Positions 8,281-16,742 of a stretch of 64,000 nt of DNA are shown piece after piece. Origin of the DNA: Clostridium felsineum DSM 794 (lineage in GTDB: Bacteria; Bacillota; Clostridia; Clostridiales; Clostridiaceae). Numbering within the stretch: position 1 is the stretch's first letter; each line of letters opens with the position of its first letter. The stretch spans positions 3,968,001 to 4,032,000 of the forward strand of contig NZ_CP096980.1 in NCBI RefSeq assembly GCF_002006355.2. Direction: 5' to 3'. Made by a program: the position numbers and the translations under genes. Below the pieces are notes generated by a model that did not search any database, was not told the origin of the DNA, and saw only the letters and a program-made list of their open reading frames with translations.

Positions 8281-9063
8281 ATTGATATCTAACGTTTTTT
8301 CTGTGTTCCTTAGAAGATTATTAAGTTCAAATACTTCCCCTTTATTAATTAATTGATTAAGTTTATTTTTATATATAGCTGCTTCTGACAACTTTCCCAT
8401 AGATGTTATTGTGAATATATTTTTTATAATGTTTGATACAATACTAGACTTAACCTCAAAAAGTTTTTGTGCATCCTTAATTTCATCTTTAATTTCAAGC
8501 ATGTGTTCATCCAGTTGAAATGCTGCATCGGCTGCTATTTTAAGCTTCGCCTTAATTCCATCTGGTATATCATGCTTATACTTATAATTTAAGGAATGTT
8601 CTATTGTTGCCCAAAAATTCATTGCCAGAGTTCTAATTTGAACTTCAGCTATTATTTCTCTCTCTCCTTCTGCCATACTTACTGGATATTTTATAATAAT
8701 GTGATAACTTCTATAACCACTTACCTTTACATTAGTTACATAGTCCTTTTCGTACATTATTTTCATATCTTTTCTTGCACGAATTATATTCACAACCTTA
8801 GTTACATCGTCAACAAATTGACACATTATACGTATTCCACAGATATCCTCCATTTCAAACATTATTCTCTCATCTGGTATATTGAACTTATTAGCCTTTT
8901 CAAGTATACTTGATATTTCCTTAACCCTTCCAGTAACAAATTCTATTGGAGAGTATTCATTTCTTTTTCTATATTCTTTTCTTATACTTTTAAATTTAAC
9001 CTTCAGTTCGTCTACTGCTTGCTCATAAGGTATTAAAAAAGATTTCCATTCAATTGTAGCCAT
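8275..9063 (-). CDS. Small alarmone synthetase, RelQ/YjbM-like (p)ppGpp synthetase
   Basis: A 262-residue GTP pyrophosphokinase domain protein that would transfer pyrophosphate from ATP to GDP or GTP. Synthetase motifs are visible: EDICGIRI at 72-79, GYRSYH at 116-121, EVQIRT at 140-145 and WATIEHSLNYKY at 151-162. There is no HD hydrolase domain, TGS or ACT domain, so it is a stand-alone small alarmone synthetase and not Rel. It is longer at the C-terminus (about residues 200-262, helical) than the shortest members. The ATG at 9063 is preceded by AAAGGAAG. It is a single gene facing gerKB. RelQ versus RelP cannot be decided by eye; the COG2357 family is clear. Confidence 0.88.
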   Translation of the reverse strand: MATIEWKSFLIPYEQAVDELKVKFKSIRKEYRKRNEYSPIEFVTGRVKEISSILEKANKFNIPDERIMFEMEDICGIRIMCQFVDDVTKVVNIIRARKDMKIMYEKDYVTNVKVSGYRSYHIIIKYPVSMAEGEREIIAEVQIRTLAMNFWATIEHSLNYKYKHDIPDGIKAKLKIAADAAFQLDEHMLEIKDEIKDAQKLFEVKSSIVSNIIKNIFTITSMGKLSEAAIYKNKLNQLINKGEVFELNNLLRNTEKTLDINK

Positions 9064-9239
9064 ACTCTATCTTCCTTTGCCGTAATTTTATAATCATTAC
9101 AAAAATTAAGCCAACATATTAAATATATGTTTATAATATAATTATAATTACTTAACTCAATTTTTTCAATTGTATAAAATGAATAATACTAAGATAACAC
9201 TTTAACATTAAATGAAACGTATACTTTATATTCATTCTT

Positions 9240-9248
9240 TGCTATAAT
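9240..9248 (+). promoter_or_regulatory. Extended -10 promoter of the DUF2225 gene
   Basis: TGCTATAAT, identical to the extended -10 elements before the tRNA and several other genes in this window. No good -35 is visible at 16-18 bases. It lies about 40 bases before the chosen start codon. Confidence 0.55.
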
Positions 9249-9288
9249 ATATTTGGTATCTATTTATGATTATGGTCGGGGTGATTCT

Positions 9289-10179
9289 ATGGATGGCAAC
9301 ATTTTTTCTGAACTAAAAGATTTAGGATTTGATGATGTTAATAATATAGATATATATGGTAAAAATAAAAAGGAAGAGAAAAAAATGAGTAATGAGGAAA
9401 AAGAACAAAATATCAATGATCTTTTATATGATAAGACATTAACTTGCCCTGTTTGTAGTACTCCGTTTAAAGCACGAACTGTTAAAACTTCTGCCATAAG
9501 AATTTTAAAAAAAGACACAGATTTTTTTATTTACTATAAAAATATTAATCCATACTTTTATGATGTTTGGTTATGCCCTGTTTGTGGTTATGCTGCCATG
9601 AAATCTGATTTTGAAAAGATTAAATCTTATCAAAAGGAATTAGTTGAAAAAAATATTTCACTAAAGTGGCACAGTAAAAAATATCCTGAAGTTTATGATT
9701 TAAATATAGCTATAGAACGATTTAAACTTTCACTTCTAAATTATGTAGCAATAGAAGCACACTCAAGTAAAAAAGCTATGAATTGTTTAAAACTTGCTTG
9801 GATGTATAGGATTTCGAAAAATGATGAGATGGAAAAATTATTTTTAAAAAATGCCTTAGAGGGCTTTGATGATGCTTATTACAATGAATCTTTTCCTATA
9901 TATGGAATGAATAAATTTTCTATGATGTATTTAATAGGTGAAATTCATAGACGAATAGATGATGATGATAAAGCAATGTTATGGTTTAGCAATTTAATTA
10001 CTAATCCAATGGCTCCACAAAAGTTAAAGGATATGGCTCGAAATCAAAAAGATTTAATTCGTGAAAAAGAAAAAAAACTCGCAGAAGCTGATACAGATAC
10101 TTCAACTGAAATTAATGATAAAGGTCAAGTTGACACGCCCAAGAAAAAAGGTTTTTTTTCAAAATTATTTAATAATTAA
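9289..10179 (+). CDS. DUF2225 family protein with two CxxC zinc-type motifs
   Basis: A 296-residue protein with CPVC near residue 47 and CPVCGY near residue 97, followed by a helical C-terminal half rich in TPR-like residues. This is the DUF2225 layout, a soluble Bacillota family of unknown function. I start it at ATG 9289, after GGGGTGA at 9278-9284. A second ATG at 9385 also has a good AAGGAAGAG site and cannot be excluded. The tail is lysine-rich (KKKGFFSKLF), like a small amphipathic membrane anchor. It is a single gene with its own promoter and terminator. Confidence 0.8.
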   Translation: MDGNIFSELKDLGFDDVNNIDIYGKNKKEEKKMSNEEKEQNINDLLYDKTLTCPVCSTPFKARTVKTSAIRILKKDTDFFIYYKNINPYFYDVWLCPVCGYAAMKSDFEKIKSYQKELVEKNISLKWHSKKYPEVYDLNIAIERFKLSLLNYVAIEAHSSKKAMNCLKLAWMYRISKNDEMEKLFLKNALEGFDDAYYNESFPIYGMNKFSMMYLIGEIHRRIDDDDKAMLWFSNLITNPMAPQKLKDMARNQKDLIREKEKKLAEADTDTSTEINDKGQVDTPKKKGFFSKLFNN

Positions 10180-10185
10180 TAAAAA

Positions 10186-10250
10186 ACTAAGGTTTAACCT
10201 TATCTTATACTTATCAAAGCATATACAAAGGTAAAACCCTAGTATTTTTT
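10186..10250. terminator. Terminator between convergent genes
   Basis: ACTAAGGTTTAACCTT at 10186-10201 pairs, with two mismatches, with AAGGTAAAACCCTAGT at 10228-10243, then a T run to 10250. It lies between the DUF2225 gene and the facing phosphoesterase gene. Confidence 0.7.
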
Positions 10251-10254
10251 GTTT

Positions 10255-10944
10255 CTAAATTATCTTTATTGGATTAAATTTTATATAGTCACAGGATGTT
10301 AAAATATACTCAATATTGTTTTTAGAAATGCGTCCCTGTACATTTTTTAGTGCTGGTCCATGTATGTGACCATATACAACTTTTTCAACATTATATTCTT
10401 CAAGTACCTCTGTGAATTCAGATAAACTACTCTCATCTTTGAATGGCGGATAATGAAACATTACAATTATCTTTGAATATCCTTTTTTTACAGCGGCATC
10501 AATAGATAGTCTTAATCTTATAATTTCTCTTTTATATATCTTCTTATCATGTTCATCAAAATTATCAAAGCTTTTATCTATCCACCCTCTTGTTCCACAA
10601 ATAGCATAATCTTCATACTGAAAAAAATTATTTTGTAGAAAGCTTATAGTGCTATACATATTATTTAACTTAGTTATGCTTTTCCACCAATAATCGTGAT
10701 TTCCCTTACAAATTATCTTTTTCCCTGGAAGAGAATCAATCCAATTTAGATCTTCCTCACCATTTTCCATATCCATGGACCAAGATATATCTCCTGCAAT
10801 AAGTACTGTGTCCTCTTCTTTAATTTTATCAATCCAATTTTTTTTTATCTTTTCATCATGATTTGACCAATCTTCACCAAATATATTCATAGGTTTATTT
10901 AAATTAAAAGCCAAATGTAAATCCGAAATAGCATATAAACCCAC
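10255..10944 (-). CDS. Calcineurin-like metallophosphoesterase
   Basis: A 229-residue predicted phosphohydrolase of the calcineurin-like superfamily. The metal-binding signatures occur in order: DLH at 8-10, GDISWS near 51, GNHDYWW near 81, a histidine in FHYPPF and the final GHIHG. This is the COG1768-type compact form, with no signal peptide, so it is cytoplasmic. Its substrate is unknown. The ATG at 10944 begins four bases after the stop of the upstream ylqH-like gene, so it is very likely the last gene of an operon with the FliK-like and FlhB-like genes. Confidence 0.85.
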   Translation of the reverse strand: MGLYAISDLHLAFNLNKPMNIFGEDWSNHDEKIKKNWIDKIKEEDTVLIAGDISWSMDMENGEEDLNWIDSLPGKKIICKGNHDYWWKSITKLNNMYSTISFLQNNFFQYEDYAICGTRGWIDKSFDNFDEHDKKIYKREIIRLRLSIDAAVKKGYSKIIVMFHYPPFKDESSLSEFTEVLEEYNVEKVVYGHIHGPALKNVQGRISKNNIEYILTSCDYIKFNPIKII

Positions 10945-10948
10945 TAAT

Positions 10949-11221
10949 TCACCTTCCTTTTTTTAATCCACTGTCTACTTCCATAACGTATGCAATTACT
11001 TCAGCTACTACATCATATATTTCATAGGGTATACTTGAACCTACGTCTACATTAAGTAATAAATCTGTAAGTTCTTTGTTATAAACTACAGGGACTTCGC
11101 TTTCTGACGCTTTTTTCACTATGTTATCTGCAATTTTACCAACACCTACTGCTGTTACAACTGGCGCAGTATATCCCAGTTCATATTTTAAAGCGGCAGC
11201 TTTTTTTCTTTCTTTAGCCAA
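10949..11221 (-). CDS. FlhB C-terminal-domain-like protein (YlqH type)
   Basis: A 90-residue protein that aligns along its whole length with the cytoplasmic C-terminal part of FlhB/YscU export-switch proteins: AAALKYE, APVVTAVGVG, NIVKKASE, VPVVYNKELTDLLL, GSSIPYEIYDVVAEVIAYV. The membrane domain is absent and so is the NPTH self-cleavage motif; the protein begins at about the point where cleaved FlhB would. The start is TTG at 11221 with AGGGGTGA at 11233-11226. It lies 39 bases after a FliK-like gene, the same pairing as ylqG-ylqH of B. subtilis. No other flagellar genes are in the window. The function is unknown. Confidence 0.85.
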   Translation of the reverse strand: MAKERKKAAALKYELGYTAPVVTAVGVGKIADNIVKKASESEVPVVYNKELTDLLLNVDVGSSIPYEIYDVVAEVIAYVMEVDSGLKKGR

Positions 11222-11260
11222 AAAATCACCCCTAGCACTATACTTATTTATTTATACTAT

Positions 11261-13090
11261 CTAAACTCTTGTATCTAACTTAAAATATCCTTTGTCATTA
11301 AAAAAGTCCCTACACTCAACAATATCAATTTTCTCCTCTTTTTTCTTTTGGACATTTATATTTATATTATAACCCATATTCTCTATTTTTTTAACCAAAT
11401 TTGTTTTTGTCTTATCCAGAACTTTAACCCACGGTTCATCACATTTCATATTAATGCCCATACTATTATTTAAAACAGTTATATATGCATCTACTTTTCC
11501 CATATTTACTGTTTTTATTGAGGTTACTATTTTAACATTTTTACTATCTACTACTTTTCCTGATTTTCTATCATCCTTTATTATTAATTTACACTGATAA
11601 TCATCATTATTATTTCTAACAGGAATGTCCATATAATAGTATTCATTACTTATAGAGTTAAAAACTTTAAAATCATTTATATTATTTTTAATTAATTCTG
11701 ATACTTTTTCTTGTAAATTCATGTTTCCTGAGCTATCGGATAGTAATCTACTTATGGTTTCCTGCATATTATTTATCTTTAAATTTATTTCCTGTTTAAT
11801 ATTATCTGCTGTAGTTTTTACATTTTCTCCTTTTAACAGCTTATTATCCACTAAATTAGTCAATACCTTCTCTTCTTTATCACTAATTTGATTTGATACA
11901 TTTTCTTCATTTATAACTGTCATAGTTTTACTATTTTCTACTAGAGAACTATTTAAACTCTTTGCTAAATTATTAGTTTTTGTTTTATCTCCATCTGTAA
12001 TATTTTTAAATATATCTGATAGCTGAGTTTTATCCATACCAGTTTCCTTAGAAATCTTGTCAATCATCTTTGAAACAAGTTCTGTTTCACTTTCATTAGT
12101 TATATCTTGCCAATTTTCAGATACATAGTTTTTTATTATATTATCTATATTTACTTTTTTACCAGCTACTGTTACCTCTTTAAGCCCATTTTGATTCAAT
12201 GTTTCTTTCATAGAATCTAATAATTTAAGATTTCCCTGCAATTTATTTATATTGCTATCCTGAGTTTCTTTGTTTAAGTTACCAACTGTCCCATCATTAT
12301 GCTGCTGTATAGCTTCTTTAATATTTATATCCTTCATACCATCTATATTCTTTTCATTTGATATCTGAGGCTTAATATTTTCATTTAGGCTTTGTTCTAT
12401 ATTCTTAAGTTCATTATAAATAGATCCTTCACCTTTAAATAATTTTATATAGCTTTCTATATTTTTAGATGTTATATCTATATGGTTTTCCATAAGTGTA
12501 AACATATCTTCTGTCGTCATACCTTGCAATGTAGTAGATAAGTTTTTTAATGTGCTAATTATATTTTTACCTTCTTCACTATTAGGCTCTATATTTCTAT
12601 TTTGAAGATATTTCATTATAAATTCATCACTTTTTTCAGTTTTGCCTGATAACCTATTATTAAAATCTATCAAGTTCTCCATATTTACTATATTATCTTT
12701 TGTTAATGGCATATTATATTTAATCATAAGCTTTAAAACTTTTTCATTAACATCTGCCTTATTAAGTCCAAGTTCTTTAACCAAATCCTCAAAAATATTC
12801 TTGTTACTAATAGTACTTTCAGAACTATTTTCATTCTGTACAAATTTTAATTTAATCTTACCATCTTCAACACCTGTGACAACGAATTTTGCAGTCTGTC
12901 CATCATTAATATCCTCTGGATTCTCAACTTTAGCATTAAAATTCCATCCATCTAACGTTCTTAAAGTAACCTCTCCACTTTTTCCAGAAATAATTCTTGC
13001 TGAAAATGAATCTCCCACGTTAAAAGAAATTTTTTTAGATATAGGTGAGCTTCCATTGGAGGCATTATCGACCTTAGATACACCAGCCAT
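11261..13090 (-). CDS. FliK-like/YlqG-like protein
   Basis: A 609-residue hydrophilic, Asn/Lys/Ser-rich protein. Residues about 20-110 form a beta-rich domain (FNVGDSFSARIISGKSGEVTLRTLDG). A long helical low-complexity middle follows. The C-terminal 150 residues (PVRNNNDDYQCKLIIKDD, VDAYITVLNNSMGINMKCDE) resemble the compact C-domain of FliK, the flagellar hook-length regulator. FliK binds FlhB in flagella, and here the next gene is a FlhB C-domain protein, so I infer a FliK/FlhB-derived pair equivalent to ylqG-ylqH. The ATG at 13090 follows AGGAGTG. Base composition is like the neighbours. Confidence 0.7.
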   Translation of the reverse strand: MAGVSKVDNASNGSSPISKKISFNVGDSFSARIISGKSGEVTLRTLDGWNFNAKVENPEDINDGQTAKFVVTGVEDGKIKLKFVQNENSSESTISNKNIFEDLVKELGLNKADVNEKVLKLMIKYNMPLTKDNIVNMENLIDFNNRLSGKTEKSDEFIMKYLQNRNIEPNSEEGKNIISTLKNLSTTLQGMTTEDMFTLMENHIDITSKNIESYIKLFKGEGSIYNELKNIEQSLNENIKPQISNEKNIDGMKDINIKEAIQQHNDGTVGNLNKETQDSNINKLQGNLKLLDSMKETLNQNGLKEVTVAGKKVNIDNIIKNYVSENWQDITNESETELVSKMIDKISKETGMDKTQLSDIFKNITDGDKTKTNNLAKSLNSSLVENSKTMTVINEENVSNQISDKEEKVLTNLVDNKLLKGENVKTTADNIKQEINLKINNMQETISRLLSDSSGNMNLQEKVSELIKNNINDFKVFNSISNEYYYMDIPVRNNNDDYQCKLIIKDDRKSGKVVDSKNVKIVTSIKTVNMGKVDAYITVLNNSMGINMKCDEPWVKVLDKTKTNLVKKIENMGYNININVQKKKEEKIDIVECRDFFNDKGYFKLDTRV

Positions 13091-13190
13091 AATCTATCAC
13101 TCCTAAAAATTTCGATATAGATATATTATCGTTTATATTTAGCCCATTCTGAATAATTTTGCCTCTAATTAAAATCATACTATTTCAAAC

Positions 13191-13271
13191 AAAAAATGAC
13201 AGAATAGAAGAAAAAAACATACAAGCAAAAAAACACATTATTTCACTTGTACTTTTTTCTTTTATCCTGTC
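13191..13271 (-). terminator. Terminator downstream of tyrS
   Basis: On the minus strand GACAGGATAAAAGAAAAAAG and its continuation to about 13246 pair imperfectly with the segment ending in CTATTCTGTC at 13198, followed by six T residues (13196-13191). It separates tyrS from the FliK-like gene. Confidence 0.7.
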
Positions 13272-13290
13272 ACTACAGACTTTAATATAT

Positions 13291-14511
13291 CTATTCAACT
13301 ACTAGCTTATAGTATTTTTTCTTTCCTCTTCTTATCAAAGCAAAACCATCATTAAAATCTTCTTTGGTTATTTTATAGTTAAAATCCTCAACCTTATTAT
13401 CATTAAGACTTATTCCGCCTTGCTGTACTAATCTTCTTCCCTCTCCCTTTGATGGAAGCACTTTGGTACTAACTAATATATCTAAGATTGATAAATCTAG
13501 CATATCTTCCGTTATGGAAATTGTTGGAACATTATCCATATTATTTCCACCGCCAAACAGTGCTTTAGAAGAATTCAATGCCTTTTCTGCTTCTTCTTGA
13601 CCATGTACAAGTTTTGTAACCTCATATGCTAATATTTCTTTTGCTTTGTTTATCTCTTGATCTTTTAATGATGAAAGTCTTCTAACTTCATCCATTGGTA
13701 AGAAAGTAAGCATAGAGAGACATTTTTCAACATCTGCATCACTAACATTTCTCCAATATTGGAAGAAATCATATGGAGATGTTTTCTCTGCATCTAACCA
13801 TAAGGCTCCCTTTTCTGTCTTTCCCATTTTTTTGCCTTCACTATTAGTTAAAAGAGTTGAAGTCATAGCATATGCTCTTTTATTTGATTTTCTTCTTACA
13901 AGTTCAACTCCAGCTATCATATTAGCCCACTGATCGTCTCCACCAAGTTCCATTACGCAACCATACTTTTCATTTAGTTTGTAAAAATCAAACCCCTGCA
14001 TAAGCATATAGTTGAATTCAAGAAATGATAAGCCCTTTTCCATTCTTTGCTTAAAACATTCTGCTGTAAGCATTTTATTTACAGTAAAATGTACTCCAAC
14101 CTCTCTTAGGAACTCTATGTAATTTTGTCCCATAAGCCAATCTGCATTATTTACTATAATAGCCTTATCATCACTAAAATCAATAAATCTTGACATCTGC
14201 TTTTTAAGACATTCTACATTATGGTTTATTTCTTCTTTAGTTAGCATTTTTCTCATATCTGTCTTTCCTGTAGGATCACCAACCATAGCTGTTCCTCCAC
14301 CAATAAGAACAATTGGTCTGTGTCCCGCCCTCTGCATACGCGCCATGAGCATTAGCGCTATAAAGTGACCTACATGCAAACTATCTCCTGTTGGATCAAA
14401 TCCTATATAAAAGGTCACCTTTTTCTCTTTGAGCAGCTTTCTTGTTTCTTCTTCATGTGTAAATTGTTTTGCGTATCCACGCTCAATTAATTCATCTAAA
14501 ACATTCGTCAT
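13291..14511 (-). CDS. tyrS: Tyrosyl-tRNA synthetase
   Basis: A 406-residue class Ic synthetase that charges tRNA-Tyr. HVGH is at 46-49, the KMSKS equivalent is KMGKT at 228-232, and the tyrosine-binding core includes GFDPTGDSLHVGH and MLMQGFDF. Residues about 340-406 form an S4 RNA-binding domain. The length is typical. The ATG at 14511 follows AGGAGGAAC. It starts 29 bases after the stop of a GAF-GGDEF gene on the same strand. Unlike leuS and trpS here, no T-box (GGTACCGCG) is present before it or before the upstream gene, so its regulation differs. Confidence 0.96.
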   Translation of the reverse strand: MTNVLDELIERGYAKQFTHEEETRKLLKEKKVTFYIGFDPTGDSLHVGHFIALMLMARMQRAGHRPIVLIGGGTAMVGDPTGKTDMRKMLTKEEINHNVECLKKQMSRFIDFSDDKAIIVNNADWLMGQNYIEFLREVGVHFTVNKMLTAECFKQRMEKGLSFLEFNYMLMQGFDFYKLNEKYGCVMELGGDDQWANMIAGVELVRRKSNKRAYAMTSTLLTNSEGKKMGKTEKGALWLDAEKTSPYDFFQYWRNVSDADVEKCLSMLTFLPMDEVRRLSSLKDQEINKAKEILAYEVTKLVHGQEEAEKALNSSKALFGGGNNMDNVPTISITEDMLDLSILDILVSTKVLPSKGEGRRLVQQGGISLNDNKVEDFNYKITKEDFNDGFALIRRGKKKYYKLVVE

Positions 14512-14540
14512 AAATGTTCCTCCTTAAACGTCTTATAATC

Positions 14541-15626
14541 TTATAATGATGAAACCACTTTGTTCCTTCCTGTATCTTTAGCCTCATAAAGCATAGCATC
14601 AGCAACACTCATAACCTTCTCCACAGATTCTCCATTTTGAGGATAATAACTTATACCAAAGCTTGCTGTAACAGACTTTTCTATTCCACCATGTTTCACC
14701 AAATTATTACTTAATTTAAATCTAATTTCATCCACAAGCTTAAATACTTCTTCAGTATTTTCAGCATTGTCAAGATAAATTACAATTTCTTCTCCACCAT
14801 ACCTTGCAACTTCATCATTATTGCTAATATTATTTTCCAATACTTTAGCTGTTTGAATTAAAACCTCATCTCCAAATTGATGACCATAAGAATCATTAAA
14901 ATTTTTGAAATGGTCTATATCTATCATAACTATAGCAAAGCTTTTACGTAAATCTTTTGCTACTTTTTCCTCTATCATATCGAAAAAATGTTTCCTGTTA
15001 TAAATCCCCAAAAGCGGATCCTTAATTGAAGACTCCTTAACTTTGTTATATAGGAAACTATTTTCAATTGCAATTGCTATTTGATTTGCTATTGAAGATA
15101 TAAATTTTATATGACCATGGCTAAAAAAATCATATAGTGTATGTTCAACTATTATATAACCTCTGAAGTTATCTCTTAAAGTTATTGGAACTCCAATAAT
15201 GGAATGCACCTCTAATTTGTTTTTAAATTCTTTAAATAGTGGTTTCTTTGAGTTAATTACAACTGGTCTATTATCACTAAAAGTTGAAAATGCCGGATTT
15301 ACTATAACATTATAATTTTCCATAACATTTGAAGCCTTTACTATTAATTTTTCATTGTCCTCAACCAAATATATTGTAGAATACGTAACACCTAATATAC
15401 CTATAATCATATCATTTATCATAGGTATCAAATTATCAGCACTAATGTTGGAATTTATATACTTACTGACTTCTATGATATTCGTTAAAATATCCAATTT
15501 TTTTTCTAATTCAGTATTTTTTCCATTCATGCGCTGAATTTGTGCTTCTGCAAAGTTTTGATATGTGCTAAATTCATTCTTTAATTTTTCATATTTTTCA
15601 TATAACATCTTATAATTAGTCTCCAT
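14541..15626 (-). CDS. GAF-GGDEF diguanylate cyclase
   Basis: A 361-residue soluble protein: a coiled coil at about 5-45, a GAF sensor domain at about 48-195, and a GGDEF domain at about 205-361. The active-site loop is GGEEI near residue 276, which is competent in most cyclases, and MIDIDHFKNFND carries the metal-binding Asp. It should make c-di-GMP from two GTP. The RxxD product-inhibition site is missing: SNND stands five residues before the GGEEI motif where RxxD is expected. The ATG at 15626 opens the frame. It is followed after 29 bases by tyrS, with which it is probably co-transcribed. Confidence 0.9.
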   Translation of the reverse strand: METNYKMLYEKYEKLKNEFSTYQNFAEAQIQRMNGKNTELEKKLDILTNIIEVSKYINSNISADNLIPMINDMIIGILGVTYSTIYLVEDNEKLIVKASNVMENYNVIVNPAFSTFSDNRPVVINSKKPLFKEFKNKLEVHSIIGVPITLRDNFRGYIIVEHTLYDFFSHGHIKFISSIANQIAIAIENSFLYNKVKESSIKDPLLGIYNRKHFFDMIEEKVAKDLRKSFAIVMIDIDHFKNFNDSYGHQFGDEVLIQTAKVLENNISNNDEVARYGGEEIVIYLDNAENTEEVFKLVDEIRFKLSNNLVKHGGIEKSVTASFGISYYPQNGESVEKVMSVADAMLYEAKDTGRNKVVSSL

Positions 15627-15779
15627 ATATACCCACTTTTCCTATAAATTAAATCCTCATTTTCTAGTAATAACATTTCCCTCTTATTATATAATTTTAT
15701 CGTAATTTTGGCTACAATAATTTATACTATGTATTTAAATTAATACGATTACATAATGATTTTAAGCCGAATTTTTTTG

Positions 15780-15807
15780 TTGTTTTTTTTACTATTTATG
15801 CTATAAT
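15780..15807 (+). promoter_or_regulatory. Promoter of the zinc-ribbon gene
   Basis: TTGTTT at 15780-15785 and TATAAT at 15802-15807 are 16 bases apart, with the -10 extended to TGCTATAAT. Transcription would start near 15814, giving a leader of about 120 bases. Confidence 0.6.
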
Positions 15808-15868
15808 TACTTATAGAGTGTATGCTCAATATTTTATAAAATTAGGTTTAATTATCAAGGTCTTTTTT

Positions 15869-15927
15869 CCTCCTCAAGCATAGGAGCTAAAACTACCCAA
15901 GATAAATTAGTCCTATGTTTAAGGAGG
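15869..15927 (+). promoter_or_regulatory. Hairpin that sequesters the ribosome binding site of the zinc-ribbon gene
   Basis: CCTCCTCAAGCATAGGA at 15869-15885 pairs with TCCTATGTTTAAGGAGG at 15911-15927 (15 Watson-Crick pairs, one G-U and one mismatch) around a 25-base loop. The right arm contains the whole AAGGAGG ribosome binding site (15921-15927) of the GTG start at 15936. Translation should be shut while the helix is closed. It has no T run, so it is not a terminator. The loop ligand or trigger is unknown; temperature or an RNA or protein partner are options. Confidence 0.7.
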
Positions 15928-15935
15928 TTTTTATC

Positions 15936-16100
15936 GTGGCAGATAAGACTATTGTATGTAAAGATTGTGGAAAAGAATTCGTATTTACTGAAGGGGAACA
16001 AGCTTTTTATAAAGAAAAAGGATTTGAAAATGATCCTGTAAGATGCCCTGAATGTAGAAAGGCTAGAAAAAACAAAAGAAACAATTTCGGCAGAGCATAA
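15936..16100 (+). CDS. Small zinc-ribbon protein (zf-trcl type)
   Basis: A 54-residue protein with four zinc ligands as CKDC and CPEC, separated by FVFTEGEQAFYKEKGFENDP, then a basic tail (KARKNKRNN). This matches the probable zinc-ribbon family PF13451 found in many Bacillota, of unknown function; the basic tail suggests nucleic-acid or ribosome binding. I start it at GTG 15936, nine bases after AAGGAGG. The in-frame ATG at 15915 lies inside the stem of the leader hairpin and before the binding site, so it is not used. It has its own promoter and terminator. Confidence 0.88.
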   Translation: MADKTIVCKDCGKEFVFTEGEQAFYKEKGFENDPVRCPECRKARKNKRNNFGRA

Positions 16101-16112
16101 AATAGAAATTTT

Positions 16113-16139
16113 AAGGAGAGGTTTTACCCTCTCTTTTTA
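16113..16139 (+). terminator. Terminator of the zinc-ribbon gene
   Basis: GGAGAGG at about 16115-16121 pairs with CCTCTC at 16128-16133, followed by TTTTT. Confidence 0.85.
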
Positions 16140-16187
16140 TTATATCCTAAATTTATTAAATCAAACTATAATATTTAATTTCTTTAA

Positions 16188-16742
16188 TTATACGATATTA
16201 GCTTTTTTTAAAATTTTACTTATTGGCAATGCCACTATAAGTCCTACAACCACCTGTGCTATATCCGCTGGCACGTGTGTAGCTTGAGCAATAAAGCTTT
16301 GATTCCAAGGATACTTCATTAAATAATGATTTATAATTGCTCCTGCAAAATAATATGCTCCAACCATCCAAATTCCACTCAAAATACATCCAATAAAATT
16401 AACTATTATATTATTCCCTTTATAATTTTTTGTGTAACTAATTTTAGACGCTATAAATGCCATTCCTCCCTTTATTACAAAAGTAAATGGAGTCCACATA
16501 GGTGTTGGTGACAAAACATCATACAGGCTCATTCCTATGGCAGAAGATAAAACTGCATTACGATTTGATAATAAAATAGCAGCTATAAATACCATACTAT
16601 CACCAAGATGTACTACTCCCTTGTACCCAATTCCAACAGGGATTGCTGTAAGCTTAGTTGCTACAAATACTATAGCAGCCATCAATGATATTTGAACTAT
16701 ATCTCTAACATTATATCTAATATTCATAGTGTTTTTTTCCAT
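16188..16742 (-). CDS. ECF transporter S component (substrate unknown)
   Basis: A 184-residue membrane protein with five or six transmembrane segments. VQISLMAAIVFVATKL at the N-terminus, VHLGDSMVFIAAILL, and the SAIGMSLYDVLSP region are typical of substrate-binding S components of energy-coupling-factor vitamin transporters. S components use a shared EcfA/EcfT module encoded elsewhere. No TPP, FMN, cobalamin or queuosine-type riboswitch is recognisable in the 190 bases upstream, so the vitamin cannot be guessed from regulation. The ATG at 16742 is preceded by AAGGAGAT. Confidence 0.82.
   Translation of the reverse strand: MEKNTMNIRYNVRDIVQISLMAAIVFVATKLTAIPVGIGYKGVVHLGDSMVFIAAILLSNRNAVLSSAIGMSLYDVLSPTPMWTPFTFVIKGGMAFIASKISYTKNYKGNNIIVNFIGCILSGIWMVGAYYFAGAIINHYLMKYPWNQSFIAQATHVPADIAQVVVGLIVALPISKILKKANIV

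Noticed and set aside
8596..8913. 105-codon open frame on plus
   Set aside because: Antisense to the alarmone synthetase gene, with no ribosome site and a Tyr/His/Ser-rich product typical of a shadow frame.
12642..13106. 154-codon open frame on plus
   Set aside because: It lies wholly opposite the FliK-like gene, has no ribosome site and its composition is that of a complementary strand of Asn/Lys-rich coding DNA.
13191..13271. Long hairpin before the FliK-like gene as a regulatory leader of that gene
   Set aside because: It is followed by six T on minus and stands directly after tyrS, so a plain terminator is the simpler reading.
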